59,439 nucleotides of DNA from positions 1 through 59,439 of the forward strand of contig CAAGJN010000059.1 in the NCBI GenBank assembly GCA_900770255.1. The letters are read 5' to 3'. Position 1 is the stretch's first letter. Each line of letters begins with the position of its first letter. The position numbers were made by a program, and so were the translations under genes. The notes under the pieces are model-generated. The model was not told where the DNA came from. It saw nothing but the letters and a program-made list of their open reading frames with translations, and did not search any database. Source of the stretch: Clostridia bacterium (lineage in GTDB: Bacteria > Bacillota > Clostridia > Oscillospirales > Acutalibacteraceae). Below are positions 8,589 to 16,516 of this stretch, one piece after another.

Positions 8589-9193
8589 TTCAAGCCTCCG
8601 TTTCGCAGCTTCTCAAGCGCTGCGAGGCATTGCTCCGTCGGGTCGCACCCGTCGGGGTTTTCTATTATTATATCTGAATGGTCTCTGTAATATTTCTCGT
8701 CGGGCTGTGCGGACATCCTGCGCCCGATCTCGGCCTGCGTGATGTCGTCACGCCCGCTCAGACGCGCTGAGCGCTGATCCTCTGGCGCACAGACACAAAC
8801 TACTGCGCGGCAGTCGTTGATAAGCTCGCTGGCATAGAGCACGGGCGCATCGAGCATGGCGATATCATAGCCGCTTTTCTCAGCCTCGGCGATGCGCCGG
8901 CGTGCAAGCTCAGTTATCGCAGGATGGGTTATGGAATTGAGCAGCGCGGTATTATCCCCGCTCGAAAAAGCGCGCTGCGCGAGCAGGCGGCGGTCCAGTG
9001 CGCCGTCGGGGCGTATTACATCCGCTCCGAACGCCTCGGCAAGTTTGCCGAGCACGGGCGATCCCGGCGCAACTGTCTCGCGCGCGAGCTCGTCGCAGTC
9101 AATGACGCACACACCATTTGATCTGAATATTTCGGCGACGGTGCTCTTGCCTGAGCCCGTCTGGCCGGTGAGCCCGGCTACAAATATCTTCAC
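8585..9193 (-). CDS. coaE: Dephospho-CoA kinase
   Basis: Catalyses the last step of coenzyme A synthesis, phosphorylating the 3'-hydroxyl of dephospho-CoA with ATP. The P-loop GLTGQTGSGKST lies at residues 7-18, followed by the CoaE-typical DCDELARETVAPGSP segment and LLNSITHPAI. The 202 residues match the family. Start is a GTG with GAGGTG about 8 nt upstream, overlapping the tsaC stop by 4 nt. It also overlaps the lytic transglycosylase by 4 nt, so three consecutive genes are translationally coupled. Confidence 0.95.
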   Translation of the reverse strand: MKIFVAGLTGQTGSGKSTVAEIFRSNGVCVIDCDELARETVAPGSPVLGKLAEAFGADVIRPDGALDRRLLAQRAFSSGDNTALLNSITHPAITELARRRIAEAEKSGYDIAMLDAPVLYASELINDCRAVVCVCAPEDQRSARLSGRDDITQAEIGRRMSAQPDEKYYRDHSDIIIENPDGCDPTEQCLAALEKLRNGGLK

Positions 9194-10209
9194 AGCTCGA
9201 TCACCTCAAAGCCCGCCGCTCTGAGCAGACGGTTATAGACTGCCATACCCACACCGTCAAGCGACGGAAATCGCACAAGCGCAAGTTCCATTTTTTCATC
9301 GTCAACGTGTCTGAGCACGTCAAACAGCTCGCGCGCCTGCTCCTCCGGGCTGTCCGCATGGCCGTAAGGATAGGCCGGAACGCTCAGCTTATTCTCCTCT
9401 CCGTCGAAGCAGACCGCGCAGGTCTTTTCGCTGCGCGAGCAAGCAAACGCGGCAAACTTATCAAAGTCGCCTTTAACTATTATTACCCGCGCATTGGGCG
9501 AATAATGCTTATATTTCATGCCCGGGGAGAGCACCTTCTCACCGTTTTCGAGAGCCTTGAAAACAGCCTTGTCAATCTCGACCTCTCCGAGCACCGCGCG
9601 CAGTTGATCCGGCGTTATCCCGCCCGGGCGCAGCACACGCGGCACCTCGCAGGCGAGGGTCACAACGGTCGATTCAACGCCCACCGAGCAGCTGCCTCCG
9701 TCAACAACTGCGGCTATTTTTCCGTCCATATCGTTCATGACGTGCGCGGCGGTCGTGGGGCTCGGCTTGCCCGAGGTGTTGGCGCTCGGCGCGGCCAGCG
9801 GAAAGCCGCATTTCTTTATTATTTCATGCGCCACGGGATGCGAAGGCATTCTTATCGCGACCGTGTCGAGTCCCGCGCAGACTTCATCGGGAATTATATC
9901 GCTCTTTGGGAGTATCATTGTCAGCGGACCCGGCCAATAGGCCTTGGCAAGGGCGCGCGCACGCTCGTCAAAATTTTTGACAAGCGGGATTATCTCCTCT
10001 GTTTCGGCGATATGTACTATCAGAGGGTTGTCCTGCGGGCGGCCCTTCGCTGCAAAAATATTTTTAACTGCGGCGCCGTCCAGCGCGTTGGCCGCGAGCC
10101 CGTAGACTGTCTCGGTCGGAATCGCAACAAGCTCGCCCGCGCGCAGCAGCCCTGCCGCCTCGTCGAGTCCCGCCTCGCCGTCCTTTTCGGTTATCAGTTT
10201 TGTTATCAT
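9190..10209 (-). CDS. tsaC: Threonylcarbamoyl-AMP synthase (Sua5/TsaC type)
   Basis: Makes threonylcarbamoyl-AMP from threonine, bicarbonate and ATP, the donor for t6A at position 37 of ANN-decoding tRNAs. The YrdC domain carries PTETVYGLAANA, the KGRPQDNPL motif and SANTSGKPSPTTA, and GVESTVV follows. At 339 residues it is the long Sua5 form with an extra C-terminal domain, not the short TsaC. It follows prfA after 80 nt and overlaps coaE. Pairing of prfA with this gene is common in Firmicutes. Confidence 0.94.
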   Translation of the reverse strand: MITKLITEKDGEAGLDEAAGLLRAGELVAIPTETVYGLAANALDGAAVKNIFAAKGRPQDNPLIVHIAETEEIIPLVKNFDERARALAKAYWPGPLTMILPKSDIIPDEVCAGLDTVAIRMPSHPVAHEIIKKCGFPLAAPSANTSGKPSPTTAAHVMNDMDGKIAAVVDGGSCSVGVESTVVTLACEVPRVLRPGGITPDQLRAVLGEVEIDKAVFKALENGEKVLSPGMKYKHYSPNARVIIVKGDFDKFAAFACSRSEKTCAVCFDGEENKLSVPAYPYGHADSPEEQARELFDVLRHVDDEKMELALVRFPSLDGVGMAVYNRLLRAAGFEVIEL

Positions 10210-10289
10210 AGCATCTATTCTTCTTTCATTATTGCGGCTTATAGGATAAACGGGAGCCGTTTCATGGCAGCTTCCCTGTCGGGCAGAGC

Positions 10290-11360
10290 TCAGTCCGCGG
10301 CCTTGAGCTTCTCCGCCGTGTCGGCCGTGATAAGTGCGTCGATTATCTCATCGAGATCGCCGTTGAGCACCGCCTCAAGGCGGTAGAGCGTAAGTCCTAT
10401 GCGGTGATCCGTGACGCGCCCCTGCGGGTAGTTGTATGTCCTGATGCGTTCGCTGCGGTCGCCTGTGCCGACCTGCGCGCGCCGCTCCCCCGCGATAGCC
10501 TCGCTCTGCCTGCGGCGTTCAGCCTCAAGTATTCTCGAGCGCAAAATCTTCATCGCCCTGTCCTTGTTTTTATACTGGCTGCGCTCATCCTGGCACTCGA
10601 CGACCATGCCTGTAGGAATGTGCGTTATGCGTATCGCGGACTCGGTCTTGTTGACATGCTGACCGCCCGCGCCGCTTGAGCGGAAGGTATCTATCTGGAG
10701 ATCCGACGGGTTTATTTCGACATCGACCTCCTGCGCCTCGGGCAGCACGGCGACCGTCACGGTCGAGGTATGGATGCGCCCCATGCTCTCAGTCTCCGGC
10801 ACGCGCTGCACGCGGTGGACTCCGCTCTCGAACTTCAGGCGCGAATACGCGCCCTCGCCGCTGATCATAAAGCTTATCTCCTTATAGCCGCCGAGCTCCG
10901 TCGCGTTGACGCTGAGCACCTCCGTCTTAAAGCCCTTCGAGTCGCCGTACATCGAGTACATCCTGAACAGCACACCCGCAAAAAGCGCCGCCTCCTCGCC
11001 TCCCGCGCCGCCGCGTATCTCAACGATGACGTTTCTGTCATCGTTCGGGTCGCGCGGAAGGAGCAGAACCTTCAGCTCCCGCTGCGTCGTCTCCGCCTTC
11101 TCCTTTGACTCGTCGAGTTCGGCTCTTGCGAGCTCCCTGAGCTCCGGATCGGCGCCGCTGTCATTGAGCAGCTCGAGCGCCTCATCGGCCGCCCTGACCG
11201 CCGCGTTATACTCGCGGTATTTTTCAACTATGGGTGATAAGTGCTTGAGCTCCTGCATATATTTTTTGTACAGCTCCATATCGGAGACTACCTCGCTTTT
11301 GCAGAGCTCAGCGCTTATGAAATCAAATTTTTCTTCAACTTTTTTGAGTTTATCCAGCAT
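10290..11360 (-). CDS. prfA: Peptide chain release factor 1
   Basis: Recognises UAA and UAG in the ribosomal A site and triggers peptide release. The GGQ catalytic motif is at about residues 230-232 within GAGGQHVNKTESA, and the codon-reading tripeptide appears as P-E-T in RVPETESMGRIHTS, fitting the RF1 P-x-T pattern. Start is the ATG at 11360 with GGAGGGA close upstream; an in-frame TTG at 11378 would place the ribosome site inside the gene. 356 residues, normal for RF1. It lies 40 nt after the DUF951 gene in the same operon. Confidence 0.97.
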   Translation of the reverse strand: MLDKLKKVEEKFDFISAELCKSEVVSDMELYKKYMQELKHLSPIVEKYREYNAAVRAADEALELLNDSGADPELRELARAELDESKEKAETTQRELKVLLLPRDPNDDRNVIVEIRGGAGGEEAALFAGVLFRMYSMYGDSKGFKTEVLSVNATELGGYKEISFMISGEGAYSRLKFESGVHRVQRVPETESMGRIHTSTVTVAVLPEAQEVDVEINPSDLQIDTFRSSGAGGQHVNKTESAIRITHIPTGMVVECQDERSQYKNKDRAMKILRSRILEAERRRQSEAIAGERRAQVGTGDRSERIRTYNYPQGRVTDHRIGLTLYRLEAVLNGDLDEIIDALITADTAEKLKAAD

Positions 11361-11400
11361 ATTTCCCTCCGTGTGCAAAAACTATTTACCACACCATATG

Positions 11401-11589
11401 CTAATACTCATCTGCGCGCACGATCCTTTTTATGTTCTTCTCCACCTTGGAGCGCGGAACCATGACCTCGCGCCCGCAGCCCATGCAGCGGATACGGAAA
11501 TCCATACCGATACGCAGCACCGTAAACTCGTTGCTGCCGCAGGGATGATTTTTTTTCATAATGAGCCTGTCTCCGACTCTTACGTCCAT
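11401..11589 (-). CDS. DUF951 family protein
   Basis: A 62-residue protein of the conserved Firmicute family DUF951. Two cysteines in RIRCMGCGREVMVPR plus one at HPCGSNEF suggest a small zinc-binding fold; the function is not established. It is first in the operon with prfA, tsaC, coaE, lytic transglycosylase and aminopeptidase, which hints at a translation-related role by context only. The ATG is preceded by GGAGGCGAG. Confidence 0.9.
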   Translation of the reverse strand: MDVRVGDRLIMKKNHPCGSNEFTVLRIGMDFRIRCMGCGREVMVPRSKVEKNIKRIVRADEY

Positions 11590-11681
11590 CGTCTCGCCTC
11601 CTACACTGACTGCACGCTTTTATTACAGAAAAAAAGCTGCCGTTTACCGGGCGTTTTCTCTGTTCTATAAGCATATAAATT

Positions 11682-11710
11682 ATTATAGCATTATTTTCAT
11701 CTTTTGTACA
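11682..11710 (-). promoter_or_regulatory. Promoter of the DUF951-prfA operon
   Basis: TGTACA (11705-11710), 17-nt spacer, perfect TATAAT (11682-11687) on the minus strand, about 93 nt before the DUF951 start. The leader contains a small GC hairpin followed by seven Ts (near 11634-11655), which could act as a weak attenuator. Confidence 0.5.
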
Positions 11711-11783
11711 CCGCGGACATAAAATTCCGCATATTTTCAAAAAAGAGATCAGCCGTTTGGGCTGCGAAAGGACTGACAGAACA

Positions 11784-12722
11784 ATGACCAGCTTCAAGCC
11801 AGAAGGCACGCTGCTGCCCACCGCGCAGAACATCAGAATACTCAGCTCTCAAGCCCTGCTGAGGGAGGCCTGCCGCAGCGGTATGCCGCTCGAAGGGCGC
11901 GCCGTGCTCTGCGACAGCGAGCACAATCTGCACGTTGATCTCGGCTGCATGCGAGGTATTATACCAAAAAATGAGGGCGCGCTCGGAATAGAGGACGGAA
12001 GCGTGCGAGATATCGCGCTGATATCGAGGGTCAATAAGGCTGTTATCTTTCGTATCACCGACTTCGGCACGGATAAAAACGGCGAAACATATGCGATTCT
12101 CAGCCGCAGAAGCGTGCAGGAGGAGTGCATGCGCGAGTATCTGTCAAAGCTCGTCTGCGGTGACGTGATCGAGGCGAGCGTGACGCACATGGAGCCATTC
12201 GGCGCATTCTGCGACGTCGGCGCAGGTATCAGTGCGCTGCTGCCAATAGACAGCATCTCCGTCTCGCGCATTCCGCACCCGAGCGCCCGCTTCACAACCG
12301 GCCAAAATATCCGCGCTGTTGTCAAGAGCTGCGACGAGCTCGGGAGACTGACTCTGACACACCGCGAGCTGCTCGGCACATGGGAGGAAAACGCGGCAAA
12401 GTTCGGCGCCGGCGAAACGGTTCCGGGCATTGTGCGCTCAGTCGAGAAATACGGCATATTTGTCGAGCTCGCACCGAACCTCGCTGGGCTTGCAGAATAC
12501 TGCGACGGGGTGAAAGCAGGCGATCATGCAAGCGTCTATATCAAAAATATCATGCCTCAGCGCATGAAAATAAAGCTCGTGATCGTCGACTCGTTTTCAG
12601 CGGACTATCCTCCCGCGCCGCTCAGATATTTCACCGACAGCACACATATCAACAGGTGGGTCTATTCGCCCGGAGGGTGCGAAAAGACGGTTGAGAGCGT
12701 ATTTGATAACAATGAGGACTAA
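11784..12722 (+). CDS. S1 RNA-binding domain protein (ribosomal protein S1-like)
   Basis: A 312-residue protein built mostly of S1/OB-fold repeats. A weaker repeat spans about residues 40-115, a clear one begins at GDVIEASVTHMEPFGAFCDV, and a third at GETVPGIVRSVEKYGIFVEL. Such proteins bind single-stranded RNA; many Clostridia have a short S1 homologue in place of the six-repeat enterobacterial S1. ATG at 11784 chosen because AAAGGA lies upstream; an in-frame TTG at 11757 lacks a site. Single gene between two opposed operons, ending in a shared terminator. Its role, ribosomal or regulatory, is not settled. Confidence 0.82.
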   Translation: MTSFKPEGTLLPTAQNIRILSSQALLREACRSGMPLEGRAVLCDSEHNLHVDLGCMRGIIPKNEGALGIEDGSVRDIALISRVNKAVIFRITDFGTDKNGETYAILSRRSVQEECMREYLSKLVCGDVIEASVTHMEPFGAFCDVGAGISALLPIDSISVSRIPHPSARFTTGQNIRAVVKSCDELGRLTLTHRELLGTWEENAAKFGAGETVPGIVRSVEKYGIFVELAPNLAGLAEYCDGVKAGDHASVYIKNIMPQRMKIKLVIVDSFSADYPPAPLRYFTDSTHINRWVYSPGGCEKTVESVFDNNED

Positions 12723-12769
12723 AGCGTTTGCCTGCGCCGTCCCCTATCCTGCAAGCTGCAGACAGACAA

Positions 12770-12804
12770 AAAAATCCGGGCGGTCAATGACCGTCCGGAT
12801 TTTT
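12770..12804. terminator. Bidirectional terminator
   Basis: A 17-bp near-perfect stem centred at 12787, with a run of As on the left arm and Ts on the right, serves both the S1-domain gene (plus) and the surface-protein gene (minus). Confidence 0.85.
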
Positions 12805-12825
12805 GATTGTTCAGTCAGTTAACTG

Positions 12826-13422
12826 TTAAGCAGCCTTCTTCTTGGAAACAAAAGCAGCAGCAGCAGCGACGGAGAGAGAAGCGATGGCAGCAACAGCTGC
12901 AGCAGCGCCGGTGTCGGGAACCTCAGTCTCAACAGGAGCCTCGGTCTCGGGAGCCTCGGTCGGAGCCTCAGTCGGAGCCTCAGTGGTGGTAGCGGGCGTA
13001 TAGCCATACCAACCCATGATCTTCTGAACCAGCGGGATCTCAAGGAGCTTGTCGACAATGGTCTGTCTGTCAGTATTGAAGATCGTTGCAAGGAAGTCAA
13101 CAAAAGCGTTCATAACCTTAGCAGGGATCTCAGCAACGCCGCCGTTCAAACCTGTCTCAACCTCAGCAAAGAGAGGAGCAAGAACATCAACGATATTCTC
13201 GATGGTAGCCACAGTCTGGTTGATTACTTCTTTCATAAGATCCATGTTGATGCTGGGAAGAATGTTGGTCTTGACCCACTCGATGATCTCTTCAACGGAA
13301 ACGGTGGGAGTCTCTTCAACAGCTTCAGCAGTGGTTACGTCAGTAGCATTCTCTGCAAAGGCAACAACGCCCAGAGAGAGAACCATGACGAGCGCAAGGA
13401 GAAGACTTACGATTTTCTTCAT
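12826..13422 (-). CDS. Secreted surface protein with sortase-like C-terminal sorting signal
   Basis: 198 residues. An N-terminal signal peptide (MKKIVSLLLALVMVLSLGVVAFA) is followed by an alpha-helical acidic domain with no recognised fold. Next comes a Thr/Pro/Glu-rich spacer with the repeat TEAP, then VPDTGA (about 168-173), a hydrophobic stretch and a final KKK. This layout matches LPxTG-like anchors, with PDTG in place of the canonical motif. It is therefore probably attached to the wall by a sortase. Own promoter with TTGACA and TATAAT; likely highly expressed. No function is assigned. Confidence 0.75.
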   Translation of the reverse strand: MKKIVSLLLALVMVLSLGVVAFAENATDVTTAEAVEETPTVSVEEIIEWVKTNILPSINMDLMKEVINQTVATIENIVDVLAPLFAEVETGLNGGVAEIPAKVMNAFVDFLATIFNTDRQTIVDKLLEIPLVQKIMGWYGYTPATTTEAPTEAPTEAPETEAPVETEVPDTGAAAAVAAIASLSVAAAAAFVSKKKAA

Positions 13423-13497
13423 TTTTTCTACAACCCTTTCTGATTTTAATAAATTTAAGTCATTTAAGACTTATCGGCAATGAAATTGAAGAAATAT

Positions 13498-13600
13498 CAT
13501 TACACTTTCAGATTATATCATTTTTTTTGCCTTTGTCAAGTCAATTAACGGATTTTTAACAAATTGTAATAAAAAACAATTTTTTGTTAAAAGTGTAATG
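13498..13600. promoter_or_regulatory. Paired 11-bp inverted repeats around the surface-protein promoter
   Basis: CATTACACTTT at 13498-13508 and its reverse complement AAAGTGTAATG at 13590-13600 are exact. The first overlaps the expected transcription start of the surface-protein promoter and the second lies upstream of its -35. They could be paired operators or a stem; the region between is AT-rich and also serves as the end of the lipoprotein transcript. Confidence 0.4.
13512..13539 (-). promoter_or_regulatory. Promoter of the surface-protein gene
   Basis: Perfect TTGACA (13534-13539) and perfect TATAAT (13512-13517) with a 16-nt spacer on the minus strand, about 85 nt before the start codon. 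Confidence 0.75.
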
Positions 13601-13622
13601 TTTTCCCATTTTTCACTTTTAC

Positions 13623-14873
13623 TTACTCTTCAGCAGCCGAACTGCTGGGAGCGGTACTGGGAGCGGTGCTCGGAGTGGTTGTCGAATCCTTGCTTGTGGT
13701 AGAAGGAGCGAGGATAACGACATCCTTGCTGTGCTTAATATATCTCCAGGTGAAGACGATATCACAGCCGTTGCGATAATAGGTATCGGGATTATAGATG
13801 CTGTGCTGGCTCGGATCAATCTCCTTGAACTTGTTGGCCTTGAAGGTATCGGCAACTATCTGAGCCATCTCTTCGTTATCAAAGGTAATTCTTGCTTCCA
13901 TAAGGAGCTCGGAGCGGTCTAAGAAGTTCTTGAGAACGCCCGGAACAAAGCCGGTCGACCACCAATGGCGCTCATATTTACGCTTAAACAGCGGCTCAAG
14001 CGTACCCTTGGAGTTTGCACGGTAGCAGACCATCTCCATGGGGAGAAGGTGATCTGTAGCGCACTCATAATGGTTGAGAGCAGCGCTCGTATTAGTCGGC
14101 TTATTGTTGTCCTTCTCATAGAAGCCGATCTCGCTTCCGATGAACATCAGGCCGTATTGACCCTTCCAGAGCTGGAGCATATAGCCTCGATTCTGATAGT
14201 CAAAGTAGAGTCTTACCGTATCATAATACATGACGGTAAAGCCTGCCGCATAGTCATACAGCGGGTTGAAACCAAACTGCTGCTGCCAGGAGTTGATATC
14301 GTCAACATAGAAGAACTCGCCCTCGGGATCGTACTTATAGGAAAGTACTGCACCCTCGTCCATAGCGCTCAGTCCGAGCTGAGCCGCAACAGAGGCGTCG
14401 ACGTCATAGATCTGGCCGAGAAGATCGTTCTCGCTCTCGTCCTCGATCCTCTGCTTGAGAGCGGCGACATCGTTGCTGTTCTTGAGATTGTAAGTAGTTC
14501 CGTCAACAGTAACCGTCTCCGCCAAGCCGTTGGAGCCCTTTGTCACGGTGATGACATACTTATGCTTGACAGGTCTGGCCTCGGCATCGTGACTCGGCTT
14601 AACAACGACGTTTGTGCCGATGTTTGTCTTTTTGTTCGAACCGGTAGTCGTGCTGACCTTAGCGGAGCTTGCCTTCTTCGCAGTAGTGCCGTCGGACGAA
14701 AGCTCGCCCGAGGTGTCCTCGTCTGAAGAAGTCTCGTCGGAAGCAACAACGTCTGCACCTGACGTTATCGCCTCGCCGTCCTTTGTCGTATCGTTATCGC
14801 CGTCGGTCTTTTTGCAGGCGGCAAAGGCAAAAACGGTAGCAAGCACGAGAAGCAAAGCTATGATTCTCTTCAT
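13623..14873 (-). CDS. Lipoprotein of unknown function
   Basis: 416 residues with a lipoprotein signal peptide; the lipobox is F-A-A-C with Cys20. A Ser/Thr/Asp-rich linker (about 22-90) leads to a globular domain of some 280 residues rich in Tyr and Trp. The extreme C-terminus is a low-complexity Ser/Thr/Pro tail (TPSTAPSTAPSSSAAEE). No catalytic motif was recognised. It has its own promoter with a 5' hairpin and is monocistronic. It is most likely exposed on the outer face of the membrane. Confidence 0.75.
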   Translation of the reverse strand: MKRIIALLLVLATVFAFAACKKTDGDNDTTKDGEAITSGADVVASDETSSDEDTSGELSSDGTTAKKASSAKVSTTTGSNKKTNIGTNVVVKPSHDAEARPVKHKYVITVTKGSNGLAETVTVDGTTYNLKNSNDVAALKQRIEDESENDLLGQIYDVDASVAAQLGLSAMDEGAVLSYKYDPEGEFFYVDDINSWQQQFGFNPLYDYAAGFTVMYYDTVRLYFDYQNRGYMLQLWKGQYGLMFIGSEIGFYEKDNNKPTNTSAALNHYECATDHLLPMEMVCYRANSKGTLEPLFKRKYERHWWSTGFVPGVLKNFLDRSELLMEARITFDNEEMAQIVADTFKANKFKEIDPSQHSIYNPDTYYRNGCDIVFTWRYIKHSKDVVILAPSTTSKDSTTTPSTAPSTAPSSSAAEE

Positions 14874-14955
14874 TTTCTTTCCTCCTAAGAATTTATCTGG
14901 TTTTAGTGAAATAAAACCGTGTCCTATGTTTTTCAGACACGATATTTCTTCCGAT

Positions 14956-14984
14956 ATTATATCAAAACAGCTTCAAAGAGTCAA
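14956..14984 (-). promoter_or_regulatory. Promoter of the lipoprotein gene
   Basis: TTGACT (14979-14984), 17 nt, perfect TATAAT (14956-14961) on the minus strand. The leader contains a small hairpin with arms CGTGTC and GACACG near 14921-14943. Confidence 0.7.
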
Positions 14985-15061
14985 GGTTTACGGTAAATTA
15001 ACAATTGTTTGGCGAATTGTTACAAAAATGTCAAGATTCATTTGTTGAGAATGTTTTAATA

Positions 15062-15646
15062 TTATTCTTTTATTTCATCAAGAGTCAACTCATATCCGTG
15101 CAGAAACTCCTTCATGAACTCCTCTGCCTCCGGCACGGCGAGCTCTTCTATCGCTTTGAGAGTAAATTCCGCCGCTCGTGCAAACTCCGTATTGCCCGCT
15201 TTCTTCTCCTCTATACATTTTATATGTGCACAGATTTTATCGGCCGCTTTTACCAGCCGCCAAAGCTCTCCGTCGCTCTGCTCGCGAATAAAAAGCGGTG
15301 AGAAGTCGCCGCGCAGGTCGTCCGGCAGCATGGAAACAAGATGCTCGCACGCGCTCTGCTCCACCTTTGCATATGCCTCGCGAATATCGGGATTATAATA
15401 TTTGACGGGCGTCGGCATATCGCCGGTCAGCGTCTCGGGAGCGTCGTGATAAAGTCCGAGCAGCGCCGCGCGCTCGGCATTGTAGCTCTTCCCGAACCTG
15501 CTGTTGCCGATCACCGCCAGCGCGTGAGCTATACACGCCGTCTCCATGCAGTGCTCGCTCAGATTTTCCGGATGCGTGTTGCGCATGAGCGCCCAGCGGT
15601 CAATGTATTTCAGCCGCGATATCATCGCAAAAAAGTTGCTTGCCAT
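15062..15646 (-). CDS. YfbR-like HD-domain 5'-nucleotidase
   Basis: 194 residues of the HD superfamily, closest in layout to the YfbR 5'-deoxynucleotidase, which dephosphorylates deoxynucleoside monophosphates. Metal-site residues are seen in HPENLSEHCMETACIAHAL and in the HD pair of GLYHDAPET; the RW near the start and the C-terminal KAADKICAHIKC fit the same family. ATG at 15646 chosen for AAAGGGG upstream, instead of an in-frame start at 15679. It is transcribed divergently from the Crp-type regulator, so regulator sites may also affect it. Confidence 0.85.
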   Translation of the reverse strand: MASNFFAMISRLKYIDRWALMRNTHPENLSEHCMETACIAHALAVIGNSRFGKSYNAERAALLGLYHDAPETLTGDMPTPVKYYNPDIREAYAKVEQSACEHLVSMLPDDLRGDFSPLFIREQSDGELWRLVKAADKICAHIKCIEEKKAGNTEFARAAEFTLKAIEELAVPEAEEFMKEFLHGYELTLDEIKE

Positions 15647-15669
15647 ATCGGTTCCCCTTTCTACGACAA

Positions 15670-15698
15670 AGTATAACATTAACGCTGCGTTTTTTCAA
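15670..15698 (-). promoter_or_regulatory. Promoter of the YfbR-like gene
   Basis: TTGAAA (15693-15698), 17-nt spacer, TATACT (15670-15675) on the minus strand, giving a short leader of about 20 nt. Confidence 0.6.
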
Positions 15699-15719
15699 GG
15701 CGATAATATGGACAGACTA

Positions 15720-15748
15720 TTGACAAACGCAGATTAGATGAATATAAT
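15720..15748 (+). promoter_or_regulatory. Promoter of the Crp-type regulator
   Basis: Full consensus: TTGACA (15720-15725), 17-nt spacer, TATAAT (15743-15748) on the plus strand, about 37 nt before the regulator start. Confidence 0.8.
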
Positions 15749-15754
15749 AAAAGT

Positions 15755-15768
15755 GTTTCAAATGATAC
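15755..15768. promoter_or_regulatory. Candidate autoregulatory operator
   Basis: GTTTCAAATGATAC is an imperfect inverted repeat (arms GTTTCA and TGATAC, one mismatch) sitting at the expected transcription start of the Crp-type gene. Position and symmetry suit repression by a dimeric regulator, possibly the gene product itself. Inference only. Confidence 0.35.
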
Positions 15769-15784
15769 AGTTTATGGTGATGAT

Positions 15785-16414
15785 ATGACCGACCGTGAAA
15801 TAGCTCTGACTCTCAGGGAAAACAGAATATTCCGCAGCGTCGAAACGGACCGGCTTTCCGAGCTTGCGGCCGGCGCGGACAAGCGCATATTTCACCGCAA
15901 TGAGACGATATTCTCGCCGGAGGTCGACGAACGGGCGATGGGGATGATCCTCTCCGGCAGCGCGACGGTCAACAAGGGTCGGGCGGCAATAAGCACGCTC
16001 AAGCCCGGCGACATTTTCGGCGCGGTCACACTCTTCTCGGACGAGCCGGCTCCCGCAACTACGATTACCGCTAAGGTGGAGTGCAGCGTGCTGTTCTTTG
16101 AGCGCAAAGCAATAGAGGCGCTGATAATCAGCGAGCCGGGCGCGGCGGTCGGGTTTGCGGCCTATCTGTCCGGCCGTATACGTTTTCTGACGCGCAGGAT
16201 AGAGGCTCTGACTGCCGGAGACGCCGCGAGCAAGCTGCTGTCATATCTGCTCGAGTGCGAAAACGGCGGAGAGGTCGAGATACAGAGCTGCGCCGAGCTC
16301 GCGCGCAGGCTTGACATCGGGAGAGCGTCGCTGTACAGAGCGCTTGAAAGCCTCGAGGGGAGCGGAGATATCCGCCGCGAGGGCAAAAAAATCTTTATTC
16401 AGGACAAAGCTTGA
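15785..16414 (+). CDS. Crp/Fnr-family transcriptional regulator
   Basis: 209 residues: an N-terminal cyclic-nucleotide-binding-like beta barrel (about 10-125), a dimer helix, and a C-terminal winged helix with the recognition region LARRLDIGRASLYRALESL. No N-terminal cysteine cluster of the FNR type is present, so it is not an oxygen sensor of that kind; the effector is unknown. GGTGAT precedes the ATG. It lies about 100 nt before a NitT/TauT-type ABC importer on the same strand, with a strongly folding sequence between, and probably controls it. Confidence 0.87.
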   Translation: MTDREIALTLRENRIFRSVETDRLSELAAGADKRIFHRNETIFSPEVDERAMGMILSGSATVNKGRAAISTLKPGDIFGAVTLFSDEPAPATTITAKVECSVLFFERKAIEALIISEPGAAVGFAAYLSGRIRFLTRRIEALTAGDAASKLLSYLLECENGGEVEIQSCAELARRLDIGRASLYRALESLEGSGDIRREGKKIFIQDKA

Positions 16415-16481
16415 GCGCGCCGCCCGCCGCGAAGCGGCGGAGGCCCTGCGGGCCGGAAGCGTTCCGCTTCCGGCGGCGCGC
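16415..16481 (+). other. Perfect four-way-junction (cloverleaf) sequence
   Basis: A 10-bp outer stem (16415-16424 with 16472-16481, GCGCGCCGCC and its complement) encloses three adjacent hairpins. These are CGCCGC-GAA-GCGGCG (16425-16439), GGCCC-TGC-GGGCC (16442-16454) and GGAAGCG-TTC-CGCTTCC (16455-16471). All stems are perfect and all loops have three bases, with only two bases left unpaired. It lies between the regulator and the importer genes. It may be an RNA processing or attenuation element, a mobile intergenic repeat, or a DNA cruciform. Confidence 0.6.
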
Positions 16482-16516
16482 CGCAACCTTATATATAATG
16501 TAAAGGAGTAATCAAC

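Noticed and set aside
13560..13600. Hairpin AACAAATTG...CAATTTTTTGTT as a strong terminator of the lipoprotein gene
   Set aside because: The stem is almost entirely A-T and weak; termination there is possible but cannot be supported.
16482..16516. TATAAT at 16493-16498 as promoter of the ABC importer
   Set aside because: It abuts the ribosome site, leaving no 5' leader, and the -35 position falls inside the GC-rich four-way element.
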